Below are positions 15,924 through 25,171 of a stretch of DNA of 64,000 nucleotides, one piece after another. The DNA comes from SP197 sp965220805 (GTDB lineage: Bacteria > Pseudomonadota > Alphaproteobacteria > SP197). The stretch covers positions 248,001-312,000 of the forward strand of contig OZ244844.1 in the NCBI GenBank assembly GCA_965220805.1, read 5' to 3'. The notes beneath the pieces were generated by a model that was not told where the DNA came from, made no database searches, and saw only the letters and a list, made by a program, of their open reading frames with translations. The position numbers were made by a program, and so were the translations under genes. Each line of letters opens with the position of its first letter. Position 1 is the stretch's first letter.

Positions 15924-16961
15924 GTGAGTGATCGCTCTGTCAAACCATCGGATTCCCGTTCGCTGGCAAATCTCCCTTCCGACGAGGTGCAGTCTGTCGT
16001 CGACGAGTACGCCGAGATCTACGACGGCGGCGCGGAAAACCGAAAAGAGCGATACCGTTCGCTCGTCAATCACTTCTACGACTTGGTCACCGACTTTTAC
16101 GAGTTCGGCTGGGGCCAGAGCTTCCACTTCGCTCCCCGACGCCGGGGCGAGGGATTCAGGGCATCGTTGCGGCGCCACCAGGAGTTCCTGGCAGAACAGC
16201 TGTCGCTGCAGCCCGGCATGGAGGTACTCGATGTCGGGTGCGGCGTCGGCGGCCCGATGGCCAATCTGGCCCGCTCTTCGGGAGCGAGTTTCGTGGGCAT
16301 CAACAACAACGCCTACCAGATCGAGCGCGCGAAGCTGCACACCCGTGATGTCGCGCCGCTGTGCCGGTTCATCCATGGCGACTTCATGCAGATCCCGACG
16401 GATGACTGCAGCTTTGATGCCGCCATCGCCATTGAGGCCACGCCCCACGCACCGGACAAGACGGCGGTGTTCCGGGAGATCTTCAGGGTGCTGCGCCCCG
16501 GGGGCCGCTTCGCCGCCTACGAATGGTGCCTGACCGCGGAGTTCGACCCCGGCATTGCAGAGCACCAGCGAATCAGGAATGACATCATGGTGGGCAATGC
16601 ATTGCCGTACATCGCGTTCACGACAGAGGTCCGTGCAGCATTGAGCGCAGCAGGCTTCGAGATACTGGATGCCCGGGATCGCGCCTCCGAGTCAGATCCG
16701 GAAACACCCTGGTACCGCCCCCTGCAGAACCGCGATCTGAGTCTTTCAAGTATCCCGCGCACGTCTGCCGGTCGTGCGTTGACCAATCTTGCGTTGCAGG
16801 CCGGGGAGTGGTTGCGACTGGCCCCGCAGGGCGCGCGCGCCGTCAGCACCCTGCTCAATGCGACGGCAGATGCACTGGTCGACGGCGGTCGGACCGGAAT
16901 CTTCACACCGATGTACTTCTTTGTTGTCCGCAAGCCCGGACGCCCGGAAGATTGTTCCTGA
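15924..16961 (+). CDS. Sterol C-24 methyltransferase (Erg6/SMT family)
   Basis: A 345-residue SAM methyltransferase with every hallmark of sterol C-24 methyltransferases. These are YDLVTDFYEFGWGQSFHF (52-69, the aromatic sterol-binding region), LDVGCGVGGP (SAM motif I, 102-111), INNNAYQIERA (126-136), GDFMQIP (152-158), AIEATPHAPDK (169-179; plant and fungal enzymes have AIEATCHAP), LRPGGRFAAYEW, and PWYRPL. A C-terminal domain ends TPMYFFVVRKP, as in yeast Erg6. Length also fits. I start at GTG 15924, behind AGGA; the open frame continues far upstream without similarity. The family adds a methyl group to C-24 of delta24 sterols. It is followed by an FAD oxidoreductase and divergent from the EBP-like gene. 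Bacterial members are rare. Confidence 0.88.
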   Translation: MSDRSVKPSDSRSLANLPSDEVQSVVDEYAEIYDGGAENRKERYRSLVNHFYDLVTDFYEFGWGQSFHFAPRRRGEGFRASLRRHQEFLAEQLSLQPGMEVLDVGCGVGGPMANLARSSGASFVGINNNAYQIERAKLHTRDVAPLCRFIHGDFMQIPTDDCSFDAAIAIEATPHAPDKTAVFREIFRVLRPGGRFAAYEWCLTAEFDPGIAEHQRIRNDIMVGNALPYIAFTTEVRAALSAAGFEILDARDRASESDPETPWYRPLQNRDLSLSSIPRTSAGRALTNLALQAGEWLRLAPQGARAVSTLLNATADALVDGGRTGIFTPMYFFVVRKPGRPEDCS

Positions 16962-17067
16962 TCATCAGGATGTTCCCCGAAGCGCGTACAATCCGCTCGT
17001 CCCGGTACGTCGCACGTCGCCTCGAGTCAGTGCGAAACATGGTCCACCAGAGCGTTCTCAATCACAC

Positions 17068-18486
17068 ATGGTCTCCCGTTCGGAAACGGCAAACGGAGAG
17101 GAGCCACCTGTGATATCGCATGGAACGACACCACGAAGGGTCGCCATCATAGGCGGAGGTGTTTCAGGACTGGCGGCTGCCTGGGCCTTGCACCAGCATC
17201 CGGAGAAGTTTGATTTTCGACTGTTCGAGGCTGGGCCCCGGATCGGCGGGAACGCCGTGACGGCCGACATGCCACAAGGAGACGGCACGTCAATCCCCTT
17301 CGATATCTCGGTCACCGCATGCATTCCCACTGTCTATCACCACATCCTTCTGTTTCTCGAGCAACACGACATTGAACTGGTCGAGACCAGGTTCAGCTAC
17401 TGCGTGAAGTATCATGGTGACATCTACGCGCACGACTACGACTCTGCACTTCGCAGGGAACTGCAGCCTGAAATCGCAAAGTTCCAGAAACTGCTCCGAT
17501 TCATGAAGCGCATCGGTTGGTTCAACCGGACCAGATCGAAATTTCTCAATGCCCTCAATCCATTCAACTACGTCAGCATGGGCATGGTCCTCAACTTCAG
17601 CGGATTTTCCGGAGATTTCAGGTACAAGATTCTGAAGCCGATGTTCGTCAATTTCCTCATGGCCACGAACGTCTTCGACATGCCCGCCTCCCTCTTTTCT
17701 CGCTATCTGGAGTTCTTCGACATCGAAACGGCGACTCCGATGCGGACCTGGGATCAGGGAACACGGCGAATGTATGAGGAAATGACAGCAGCCTTCTCTG
17801 ACAGAATCTGGCTCGACCGGCCAGTCAGAAAGATCCGTCGAAGCGCATCCGGCGTTGAGGTGGAAGATGGCAGAGGTACCAGGCACGCGTTCGATGATGT
17901 CATTGTCGCGTGCAACGCCAACCAGACACTGATGATTCTTGATCGACCAACCTTCATGGAGAGGTGGCTTCTGTCTTCAGTCCGATACGAGAGCGAGTTG
18001 CACAATCACACGGTCGTGCACTCCGACGCTTCCGTTCTTCCCGACGACGAGGTCAGGCCTCTTGCCACCAGGAGCAATCACATCGAGCAGTACGGCGCCC
18101 GGCCGGACAACTACGAAATCACGTACATCATGCACAACCAGCAGCCCTGGGCGAAGCGGTCGGTGAGGCCGTGCCTTGTGACCTACAATCCTGTCAGCCG
18201 CATTGACGAACACAAGATCGTCAAGAGGTGGTGGTTCCAGCACATCGTGCACGACGTGCGCCATGTTGCCGTGCTGATTCACCTGTTCCGTCTTGTCCAG
18301 GGCAGGAGGCGGACCTGGTACTGTGGCGCCCATACGCTGATCAACAGCCAGGAAACCTGTTTCGTCACCGGGCTGGCAGCGGCACGGCAGTTGGGAGCGA
18401 GTTATCCGTTCAAGGATCCCGAGGCGAGGAAATGGTTCAACTTCTACGGGCGCATGATGTTCGGCTGGCGCTTCAGGAAGGCATGA
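17068..18486 (+). CDS. FAD-dependent oxidoreductase (amine oxidase/CrtI-like, COG2907-type)
   Basis: A 472-residue flavoprotein. The dinucleotide motif RRVAIIGGGVSGLAAAWAL lies near residue 24, FEAGPRIGGNA follows, and a C-terminal FAD segment reads WYCGAHTLINSQETCFVTG. This plan matches predicted NAD/FAD-binding proteins of the phytoene-desaturase/amine-oxidase superfamily that often travel with lipid methyltransferases. It follows the sterol methyltransferase by 106 bases on the same strand. It could oxidise or reduce a sterol double bond, for example at C-24, but no substrate residue shows this. Its GC content by eye is lower than that of the flanking catabolic genes (27 of 60 at 17521-17580). 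Confidence 0.8.
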   Translation: MVSRSETANGEEPPVISHGTTPRRVAIIGGGVSGLAAAWALHQHPEKFDFRLFEAGPRIGGNAVTADMPQGDGTSIPFDISVTACIPTVYHHILLFLEQHDIELVETRFSYCVKYHGDIYAHDYDSALRRELQPEIAKFQKLLRFMKRIGWFNRTRSKFLNALNPFNYVSMGMVLNFSGFSGDFRYKILKPMFVNFLMATNVFDMPASLFSRYLEFFDIETATPMRTWDQGTRRMYEEMTAAFSDRIWLDRPVRKIRRSASGVEVEDGRGTRHAFDDVIVACNANQTLMILDRPTFMERWLLSSVRYESELHNHTVVHSDASVLPDDEVRPLATRSNHIEQYGARPDNYEITYIMHNQQPWAKRSVRPCLVTYNPVSRIDEHKIVKRWWFQHIVHDVRHVAVLIHLFRLVQGRRRTWYCGAHTLINSQETCFVTGLAAARQLGASYPFKDPEARKWFNFYGRMMFGWRFRKA

Positions 18487-19030
18487 TACGGGAAACTCCC
18501 TGAGGCAGACGGCACGTGCCGCTGCATGCGGGGAAGGCGTTGATGGCCGGGATCCGTCCCCACGATGTGCCATCAGCATGACTCCGGAAGCATGCATGTC
18601 GTTCTTCGTGAGCCGGCCGCTGGCTGACCATTCCGGTTTCACGGGTTGTCACGGCAGCTCTCTGAGTGACACTGTTCCAAGGCGGATCCAGGAGACCGCC
18701 GGGTGTACGATTTCAAGAGATGGCAGGGTTGCGAGTCTTCTGCTCAGTGTGGGCTGTCTCCCGAAGACACGCGGGCAACAGACAAAGGGGAAATCGTCGA
18801 TTGCCTGCGCATGATTGCGGCTGAAGCGCGGAAAGTGTATTCGCGCATCATCGACCAACTGAGCAGAAAGCTCGTTGTCAATCGTTCCGTCCGGGATGCG
18901 CAGAACGAAGCCATGAACATCTTCGGTCCCGCCACGTTTGCCGTCATGCTGTCCGTTCTCGTTCCGGAGCGCCACGGGCTTTCTCCGATGGCCCGTTCCC
19001 TTGTCATTCACTCCACGTCGGCTCGCCTGA
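18487..19030. other. Intergenic region; one weak open frame
   Basis: About 540 bases before hyuA. A plus-strand frame from 18703 (114 codons, RIIDQLSRKL in the middle) ends 17 bases inside hyuA, but it has mixed third-codon bases and no recognisable family. A minus-strand frame across it looks like a shadow. A GGCACGTGCC palindrome lies near 18510. I call no gene here. Confidence 0.4.
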
Positions 19031-21160
19031 ATGCCACAGCTTCCTGAACTCTCCGCCAGCGGGGTCGCGTCCCGGGCCGATGTCCGCATAGGAATAGACG
19101 TGGGCGGCACGTTTACGGATGTCGCGCTTCAAACGAGCGAAAGACGCCTCGAGACGTCAAAGGTACCTACGACACCTCGCGCACCCGAACAGGGCGTGAT
19201 GACAGGCGTCAGACTGGCGATGGAGAAGGCCGGCATCAGTGCTGATGACGTCCTCTCGGTGATTCACGGCACCACACTCGCCACCAATGCGCTCATCGAA
19301 CGACGGGGTGCCAGAACGGCCCTGGTGTGTACCCGCGGCTTCCGCGATACGCTGCGCCTCGCCTACGAAAACCGGTACGATCAGTACGACATCTGGCTGA
19401 ACAAGCCCGAGCCTCTTGTCCCCCGCCACCTCACCTGGCCCGTGACAGAGCGCATGGACGTCAACGGAACGTCGCTCCTCGAACTCGACGAGACGAGTGT
19501 CCTGGAGCTCGCCGGAAAGATCCGAGACGAAGGAATCGAATCCATCGCCATCGGTCTCCTGCACTCCTATGCCAATCCGCGTCACGAAGAGAGGGTACGG
19601 GATCTTCTCCTGCGCGAGTGTCCCGGCGTCTCCATCACCCTCTCATCGGAGGCCTGTCCCGAGGTCAGGGAGTACGAACGGCTCACCACCACCGTGTGCA
19701 ATGCCTACGTGCGTCCGCTGATGGCCCGCTATCTCGGCGCGCTCGCGGCAGAACTTGCCGGTGCGGGCATCTCCGGGCCATTGCTGCTGATGACCTCGGG
19801 CGGGAACGTCTGTTCCCTCGAGACGGCGGTCAGCTTTCCGGTCCGTCTCGTTGAATCAGGACCGAGTGCCGGAGCCGTGCTCGCCGCACGGGTGGCGGGC
19901 AGGCGCGGAGATTCCCGCGTGCTGTCCTACGACATGGGCGGCACCACGGCCAAGATCTGCCTGATCGACGATGCCAGGCCGCAGACGGCCCGCATTTTCG
20001 AGATTGCCCGTGCGGCACGTTTCATGAAGGGGAGCGGCATGACTGTTCGCCTGCCGGTGATCGAGATGATCGAGATCGGCGCCGGCGGGGGATCGATAGC
20101 CGGAGTTGACGGCATCGGACGGATCTCGGTGGGTCCTCGCAGTGCCGGATCGGAACCGGGACCGAGCTGCTACGCCAGGGGCGGCACCGGTGCCACCGTC
20201 ACCGACGCTGACCTCGTTCTTGGCCGCCTTGAAGCAATGGAGTTTGCCGGGGGCAGCATGACCCTTGATACGGATGCGGCCCGGAAGGCCATCCGGCAGA
20301 ACGTTGCCGCCCCACTTTGCATGGATGTCATGGCCGGAGCGCTCGGCATGTCGGAAGTTGTCGACGAGAACATGGCCAGCGCCGCCCAGGTCCATGCTGT
20401 CGAGCGAGGCAAGGTCCTGAGGCAGTGCACGATGATTGCGTTCGGAGGCGCAGGTCCCCTGCATGCCTGTCGAATGGCCGAGAAACTCGGCATCCGGCGT
20501 GTCGTCATTCCGCTCCACCCCGGCGTCGGCTCCGCCGTCGGCATGCTGCGCGCACCGGTCGCATTCGAGGTCGTGCGCAGCCGCTACATGACCCTGGCCA
20601 CGTTCGATGCTGCGGTGGTGGCAGGTATCTACTCCTCCATGGCCGAAGAGGCATCGGCCATCGTCCGCCAGGGAGCAGGACATGTCCCCCTCGAGGAACG
20701 CCGCAGCTGTTTCATGCGCTACCTCGGGCAGGGCCACGAAATCGAGGTTCCCGTCAGTGGCGGGACAATCGACGATGGCGAAAGGAAGGCCCTGCAGGCG
20801 GCATACGACCATGAATATGCCCGGCAGTACTCCCGCAGCGTGCCGGGAATGGACGTCGAGATCCTCGGCTGGAAACTCGTGGTGGCGGCGCCGCTGCCGG
20901 ACGATCCGGAAACGGTGACGACTGCCACGAAAGACGGAGGTGCAGGTCCATCTCGGCGCCAGGTTGTCGATCCCGCCACCGGAGAGATGATGGATGTGCC
21001 GGTCTTCAGCAGGGAGTCGCTGGCCCCCGGTGTCGTCTTCGAAGGTCCCTGCGTCATCACCGAAAGCCAGACCACCACAGTGGTCACGACATCATTCCAC
21101 GGAGAGATCGACCGCCATGGACACATCGTCCTCGAGGCCCGGGAGGCAACCCCGTCATGA
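19031..21160 (+). CDS. hyuA: Hydantoinase/oxoprolinase subunit A
   Basis: A 709-residue HyuA/oxoprolinase-A protein with the ATP-binding start IGIDVGGTFTDVAL (near residue 20), the HGTTLATNALIERRG segment, RLVESGPSAG, YDMGGTTAKICLI for phosphate binding, and FGGAGPLHAC. With subunit B it hydrolyses a cyclic imide or lactam such as N-methylhydantoin or 5-oxoproline, using ATP. No clear ribosome site precedes the ATG, so the first residues are uncertain. It overlaps hyuB by 4 bases. A creatinase-like gene lies downstream, which favours a hydantoin substrate. Confidence 0.92.
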   Translation: MPQLPELSASGVASRADVRIGIDVGGTFTDVALQTSERRLETSKVPTTPRAPEQGVMTGVRLAMEKAGISADDVLSVIHGTTLATNALIERRGARTALVCTRGFRDTLRLAYENRYDQYDIWLNKPEPLVPRHLTWPVTERMDVNGTSLLELDETSVLELAGKIRDEGIESIAIGLLHSYANPRHEERVRDLLLRECPGVSITLSSEACPEVREYERLTTTVCNAYVRPLMARYLGALAAELAGAGISGPLLLMTSGGNVCSLETAVSFPVRLVESGPSAGAVLAARVAGRRGDSRVLSYDMGGTTAKICLIDDARPQTARIFEIARAARFMKGSGMTVRLPVIEMIEIGAGGGSIAGVDGIGRISVGPRSAGSEPGPSCYARGGTGATVTDADLVLGRLEAMEFAGGSMTLDTDAARKAIRQNVAAPLCMDVMAGALGMSEVVDENMASAAQVHAVERGKVLRQCTMIAFGGAGPLHACRMAEKLGIRRVVIPLHPGVGSAVGMLRAPVAFEVVRSRYMTLATFDAAVVAGIYSSMAEEASAIVRQGAGHVPLEERRSCFMRYLGQGHEIEVPVSGGTIDDGERKALQAAYDHEYARQYSRSVPGMDVEILGWKLVVAAPLPDDPETVTTATKDGGAGPSRRQVVDPATGEMMDVPVFSRESLAPGVVFEGPCVITESQTTTVVTTSFHGEIDRHGHIVLEAREATPS

Positions 21161-22812
21161 GCGACGCACTTGAGAGAATTCACCTCCAGATCATGTGGGA
21201 CCGTCTCATCTCGGTTGTCGAGGAGCAGGGCCAGACACTGATGCGCGCCGCGTTCAGTCCCATCGTGCGTGAGTCGGGTGACATCTCAGCGGGCATCTTC
21301 GATCTCGAGGGGCGCATGATGGCCCAGGCGGTGACGGGCACACCGGGCCACATCAACACCATGGCGGCCTCGGTCCGTCACCTGATCCGCCACTTTCCCC
21401 CGGGCGAGGCCCTTCCCGGCGACCTCTGGATAACCAACGATCCCTGGATCGGGGCAGGCCACCTCAACGATTTTGTGCTGGTCAAACCGTGTTTCCTCGA
21501 TGGCAGGGTGGTTGGCCTCAATGCCTGCACCTCACACCTCGCCGACATCGGCGGCAGGAGCTTCGGTCCCGACGCCGCCGACGTTCACGAGGAAGGCATG
21601 TTCATCCCGCCCATGAAGCTCATCGAAGGCGGCGAAATCAACCGCACGCTGATGACTCTCCTCAGGGCAAACAGTCGGGTTCCGGTGCAGAACGAGGGTG
21701 ATCTCTACGCTCTCATCGCCTGCTGCGAAGTGGGTGAGGAACGACTTGGCGACATGATGCGCGAGTTTGCCCTCGCGTCACTCACGGGCCTTTCGGACCA
21801 CATCATCAACACGTCGCGCGAGGCAACCCGGGAGCGCCTTCGCTCCTGGCCTTCCGGAACCTGGACGAACGAGATGATGGTTGACGGCTACGAGTTCGAG
21901 ATCAGGATCGCCGCCCGGCTCACCATTGCCGATGGCGCCCTCACAATCGACTTTGCCGGCAGTTCGCCGGCCTCCCGGTACGGCATCAACTGCCCCCTGA
22001 CCTATTCCCAGGCCTACACGGTGTTCGGTCTGAAGTGCGTCATCGCGCCCGATATCCCCAACAATGCCGGAGCCCTGGAGCCGTTTTCCGTCCTGGCCCC
22101 GGAAGGCTCAATCATGAATGCCAGCAAACCGGCTCCCGTGACCATGCGCCACATCGTCGGGCAACTGCTCCCCGATGCGGCGTTGGGCTGTCTGCACAGG
22201 GCGCGACCCGGAAGCGTGCCGGCTGAAGGGACATCGGTGCTTTGGGATCTTCCCCTGCGGGGTGGTTTCGGAATCTACCATTCCAGCGGGCAGACGCGCT
22301 TCGCCCTCGAGATGGTCCACAACGGCGGCACTGGCGCCCGCCCCTCAAGCGACGGTCTCGATGCGACTGCCTTTCCATCCGGTGTCATCGGAACCCAGGT
22401 CGAACTGGCTGAATCCGTCGCTCCGCTCATCGTCTGGTGCCGGGAACTGCGCCCCGATTCCGGCGGCCCCGGGCGCTATCGAGGCGGTCACGGACAGATC
22501 ATCGAGGTCGGATCGTCCGAGAACGCAACGCTCCAGCTGGCGGCGGCACTCGACAGGATCACCTATCCGCCGCGGGGCCGGGAGGGCGGCCACGACGGCG
22601 CTCGCGGCATCCTGCGCCTGTCTTCGGGACGACCACTCAACGGCAAGGGCGAACAGGACATCCCCCCGGACGAGACGCTCCGCATGGAATCGCCTGGAGG
22701 CGGCGGCTACGGCGATCCGGCAGCACGCGACCCGGCCCTGATTGCCGCCGATCTCAAGAGCGGCCTCGTAACACCCGCCGCCGCCGAGAGGGACTACGGA
22801 TACCGCCACTGA
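21157..22812 (+). CDS. hyuB: Hydantoinase/oxoprolinase subunit B
   Basis: A 551-residue HyuB-family protein. It has MWDRLISVVEEQG near the start, SPIVRESGDISAGIFD, TGTPGHINTM, the ITNDPWIGAGHLNDF metal-binding region, and the C-terminal GGGGYGDP loop. It forms the second half of the ATP-dependent hydantoinase/oxoprolinase. The ATG overlaps the hyuA stop, so both subunits are made together. Length is normal for the family. Confidence 0.92.
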   Translation: MSDALERIHLQIMWDRLISVVEEQGQTLMRAAFSPIVRESGDISAGIFDLEGRMMAQAVTGTPGHINTMAASVRHLIRHFPPGEALPGDLWITNDPWIGAGHLNDFVLVKPCFLDGRVVGLNACTSHLADIGGRSFGPDAADVHEEGMFIPPMKLIEGGEINRTLMTLLRANSRVPVQNEGDLYALIACCEVGEERLGDMMREFALASLTGLSDHIINTSREATRERLRSWPSGTWTNEMMVDGYEFEIRIAARLTIADGALTIDFAGSSPASRYGINCPLTYSQAYTVFGLKCVIAPDIPNNAGALEPFSVLAPEGSIMNASKPAPVTMRHIVGQLLPDAALGCLHRARPGSVPAEGTSVLWDLPLRGGFGIYHSSGQTRFALEMVHNGGTGARPSSDGLDATAFPSGVIGTQVELAESVAPLIVWCRELRPDSGGPGRYRGGHGQIIEVGSSENATLQLAAALDRITYPPRGREGGHDGARGILRLSSGRPLNGKGEQDIPPDETLRMESPGGGGYGDPAARDPALIAADLKSGLVTPAAAERDYGYRH

Positions 22813-23056
22813 CCCGCAGCCGCACGAGTGCGAAAGCGTTGCACTTCTGTCCTGCAATCTCGGCGTGCCGTCTGCAAAGATGCGGATCGGTGCCGGGAGA
22901 AGTGTGACAAAGGCCGATGGCATCATTGTCCCGTTCTGGAATTCTGTCCTAGTCTTACCGATCAACAGAAACGCGGATCGTGCGATGCCAACCCTGTGAG
23001 CCACGTCGGCGTCGTTTCCCGGCATGCGCGGTAGCGAGGTGTGGAGGCGCATCAAC

Positions 23057-24292
23057 ATGAGTGAACATGCAGAATCACCCGGAAGCAGGCTTGTGGCCGA
23101 CTCGAACATTCGCCCCTTTCCTCTTGAGGAGTACGAAGGGCGCTGGAAACGGGTTCACGAACACATGGCGACGCTGGGCCATGAGGTGGCGGTGGTCTTT
23201 GGCAAGACATCCGGCGTCTACGAGCGCGCCGGTGACGTGCTCTACCTGACGAACTTCTTCTCCACTCACTCCGGCCAGGAACCCGATACCACTCTGTGGA
23301 ACGCACGGTCCTACTGCGCGGTCATCCTGCAGCCGGGCGAGGTTCCGGAACTGGTGACCGACGAGACCGAGCCGCGCTACGATCAGATCGCGACAGACCG
23401 CTTCAGCGGTCTCTACGATCCGATCGCGGGACTGGCCCGCATCCTGGGCGAACGCGGAATCGAAGGGCGCGTTGCTCTCGTGGGCAGTGATTGCCTGCCC
23501 ATGAAGTACTGGCTTCAGCTTCAAGCCGCGACGCCCCAGATCGGCTGGATCGTGGAAGACGATCTGGTCCGCGACGTCCGTCTGATCAAGAGCGCACGCG
23601 AACTGGCGCTCTACCGCGAGGCCGGTGAGTACGTGACCCGTGCCCATGTCGCCATGATGGAGGCGCTCATCGCCGGAGAGTCCGAATCGGAGGCTGCCTC
23701 CCGGGCAGGCGCACTCCTGCTCGAGCGGGGCTGCAACTGGCATCGCATGGCCATCTCGCACGGTGCCGTGAGCAAGTATATTGAAAGCGATCCGATCAAC
23801 GGCTTCAGCACCAGGACGCCCCGGCAGGGCGATATCGTGCATGGCTTCATCTACGGGCCGATCTACAAGGGCTACTGGCTCGATCCCGGCCGCACCGCGG
23901 TGTGCGGAGGCCGGCCGACCGCAGATCAGAAACATCTCATCGAAACCCTTGTCGATGTCATGGAAAGGCTCATGGCAGCCATCAAGCCCGGCGTTGCGGT
24001 CATGGATGTCGCTCTTCTGGCAGATGAACTGTCGGAACAGTCCGGCTACCAGTCCGATGTCCTGAAAACGAGCTGGCCCTACTACGGACACAGTGTGGGA
24101 TGCATGTGGGAAGCGCCCTACATCGAGACGCGCCTGTGCAGCAAGGAGGACGTGTTTCTGGAAGACATGGTGCACAGCGTGGAGGCCTTCTTCGAAGCCG
24201 ATGGCGTCGGAACCGCCACCTTCGAGACCAATTTCATCGTCACGGAGACCGGAGTGGACGAGATCACGACGACGCCACACCTCTTCTGGTAG
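23057..24292 (+). CDS. M24-family protein, creatinase-like
   Basis: A 411-residue pita-bread-fold protein (creatinase/Xaa-Pro peptidase family). An N-terminal domain (about 1-170) precedes the catalytic domain. That domain has IYKGYWLDPGRTAV, YYGHSVG and SVEAFFEADGVG, then FETNFIVTETG. The first metal-binding aspartate expected about eleven residues before DPGRT is missing (hydrophobic there), as in creatinase, while the second aspartate, the histidine and both glutamates remain. It starts behind GGAGG and lies 244 bases after hyuB. With hydantoinase genes next door, a role in creatine or N-methylhydantoin breakdown is more likely than peptidase activity, but not proven. Confidence 0.82.
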   Translation: MSEHAESPGSRLVADSNIRPFPLEEYEGRWKRVHEHMATLGHEVAVVFGKTSGVYERAGDVLYLTNFFSTHSGQEPDTTLWNARSYCAVILQPGEVPELVTDETEPRYDQIATDRFSGLYDPIAGLARILGERGIEGRVALVGSDCLPMKYWLQLQAATPQIGWIVEDDLVRDVRLIKSARELALYREAGEYVTRAHVAMMEALIAGESESEAASRAGALLLERGCNWHRMAISHGAVSKYIESDPINGFSTRTPRQGDIVHGFIYGPIYKGYWLDPGRTAVCGGRPTADQKHLIETLVDVMERLMAAIKPGVAVMDVALLADELSEQSGYQSDVLKTSWPYYGHSVGCMWEAPYIETRLCSKEDVFLEDMVHSVEAFFEADGVGTATFETNFIVTETGVDEITTTPHLFW

Positions 24293-24388
24293 TCGCGCCT
24301 CCCTGCAACGGACAATCCCGGTGATCGGCGCCGGGAGATGGCTCGATCATCCCCTGGCCTGATTGTGACGCGGCATGCCGCGCTGTCT

Positions 24389-25171
24389 TCAGGGTCCGTA
24401 CGCTCCTGCCGTCGCGTCGTTGCCGCCGTCAACGACCAGCGTTGTCCCGGTGACGTAGCTTGCGTCGTCGGAAGCCAGAAACAGAATGGAGCGGGCTATC
24501 TCCTCCGGGGTAGCGACGCGGCGCATCGGTATTCCGGCTGCGAAGTTCCGCAGGTTCTCGTCGAAGTCTCCCCCCTGGTCTTGCAACATCCTGTCCAGCA
24601 TCTCCGTATGCGTCTCGCCCGGGCAGACAGCGTTCACGCGGATACCCTGGGCCGCATGATCGAGCGCCATGCAGCGGGTCATCTGCACGACTGCGCCCTT
24701 GCTGGCGCAATAGGCGACGTATCCCGGTTCGCCGTTGAGGCCCCATTCGGACGCCGTGTTGACGATGCAGCCGCTTCCCTGGGCACTCATCTGCTTGAGG
24801 GCGGCGCGACTCATGAAAAACACGGAACTGACGTTGACCTCCATCGTCTCATCCCAGGCGTGATCCGATGTCGTGAGTGCCGTGCCCTCATGCAGGACAC
24901 CTGCATTGTTGACGAGGATGTCGAGACGGCCGAAGCGTTGGACAGTCTCGGACACCAGACGGTCGCACTGGGCACGGTCGGACAGGTCCGCCTGGCAGAA
25001 CGCGGCAGTTCCGCCGTCTGCTTCAATCTCGTCGCAGATCGTTTTGCCCCGCTCTTCGTTGCGCCCGGTGACGAGAACCCTGGCCCCCTGTGCTGCAAAG
25101 GCGCGGGCACTTGCCTCACCGATCCCGGTGGTGGAACCGGTGACCAGAACTGACTTGCCTTGAATGCTCAT
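24389..25171 (-). CDS. Short-chain dehydrogenase/reductase
   Basis: A 260-residue classical SDR: TGSTTGIG cofactor loop (about 11-18), NNAG near 90, catalytic serine in NTASEWG, YCASK (Tyr-x3-Lys), and the PG segment before the substrate loop. An arginine in TGRN after strand 2 suggests NADP use. It stands between convergent and co-directional genes with no tight operon partner. Substrate unknown. Confidence 0.92.
   Translation of the reverse strand: MSIQGKSVLVTGSTTGIGEASARAFAAQGARVLVTGRNEERGKTICDEIEADGGTAAFCQADLSDRAQCDRLVSETVQRFGRLDILVNNAGVLHEGTALTTSDHAWDETMEVNVSSVFFMSRAALKQMSAQGSGCIVNTASEWGLNGEPGYVAYCASKGAVVQMTRCMALDHAAQGIRVNAVCPGETHTEMLDRMLQDQGGDFDENLRNFAAGIPMRRVATPEEIARSILFLASDDASYVTGTTLVVDGGNDATAGAYGP

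Noticed and set aside
18703..19047. 114-codon plus-strand open frame before hyuA
   Set aside because: No recognisable family, mixed codon positions, and overlap with hyuA; reported only as part of the intergenic region.
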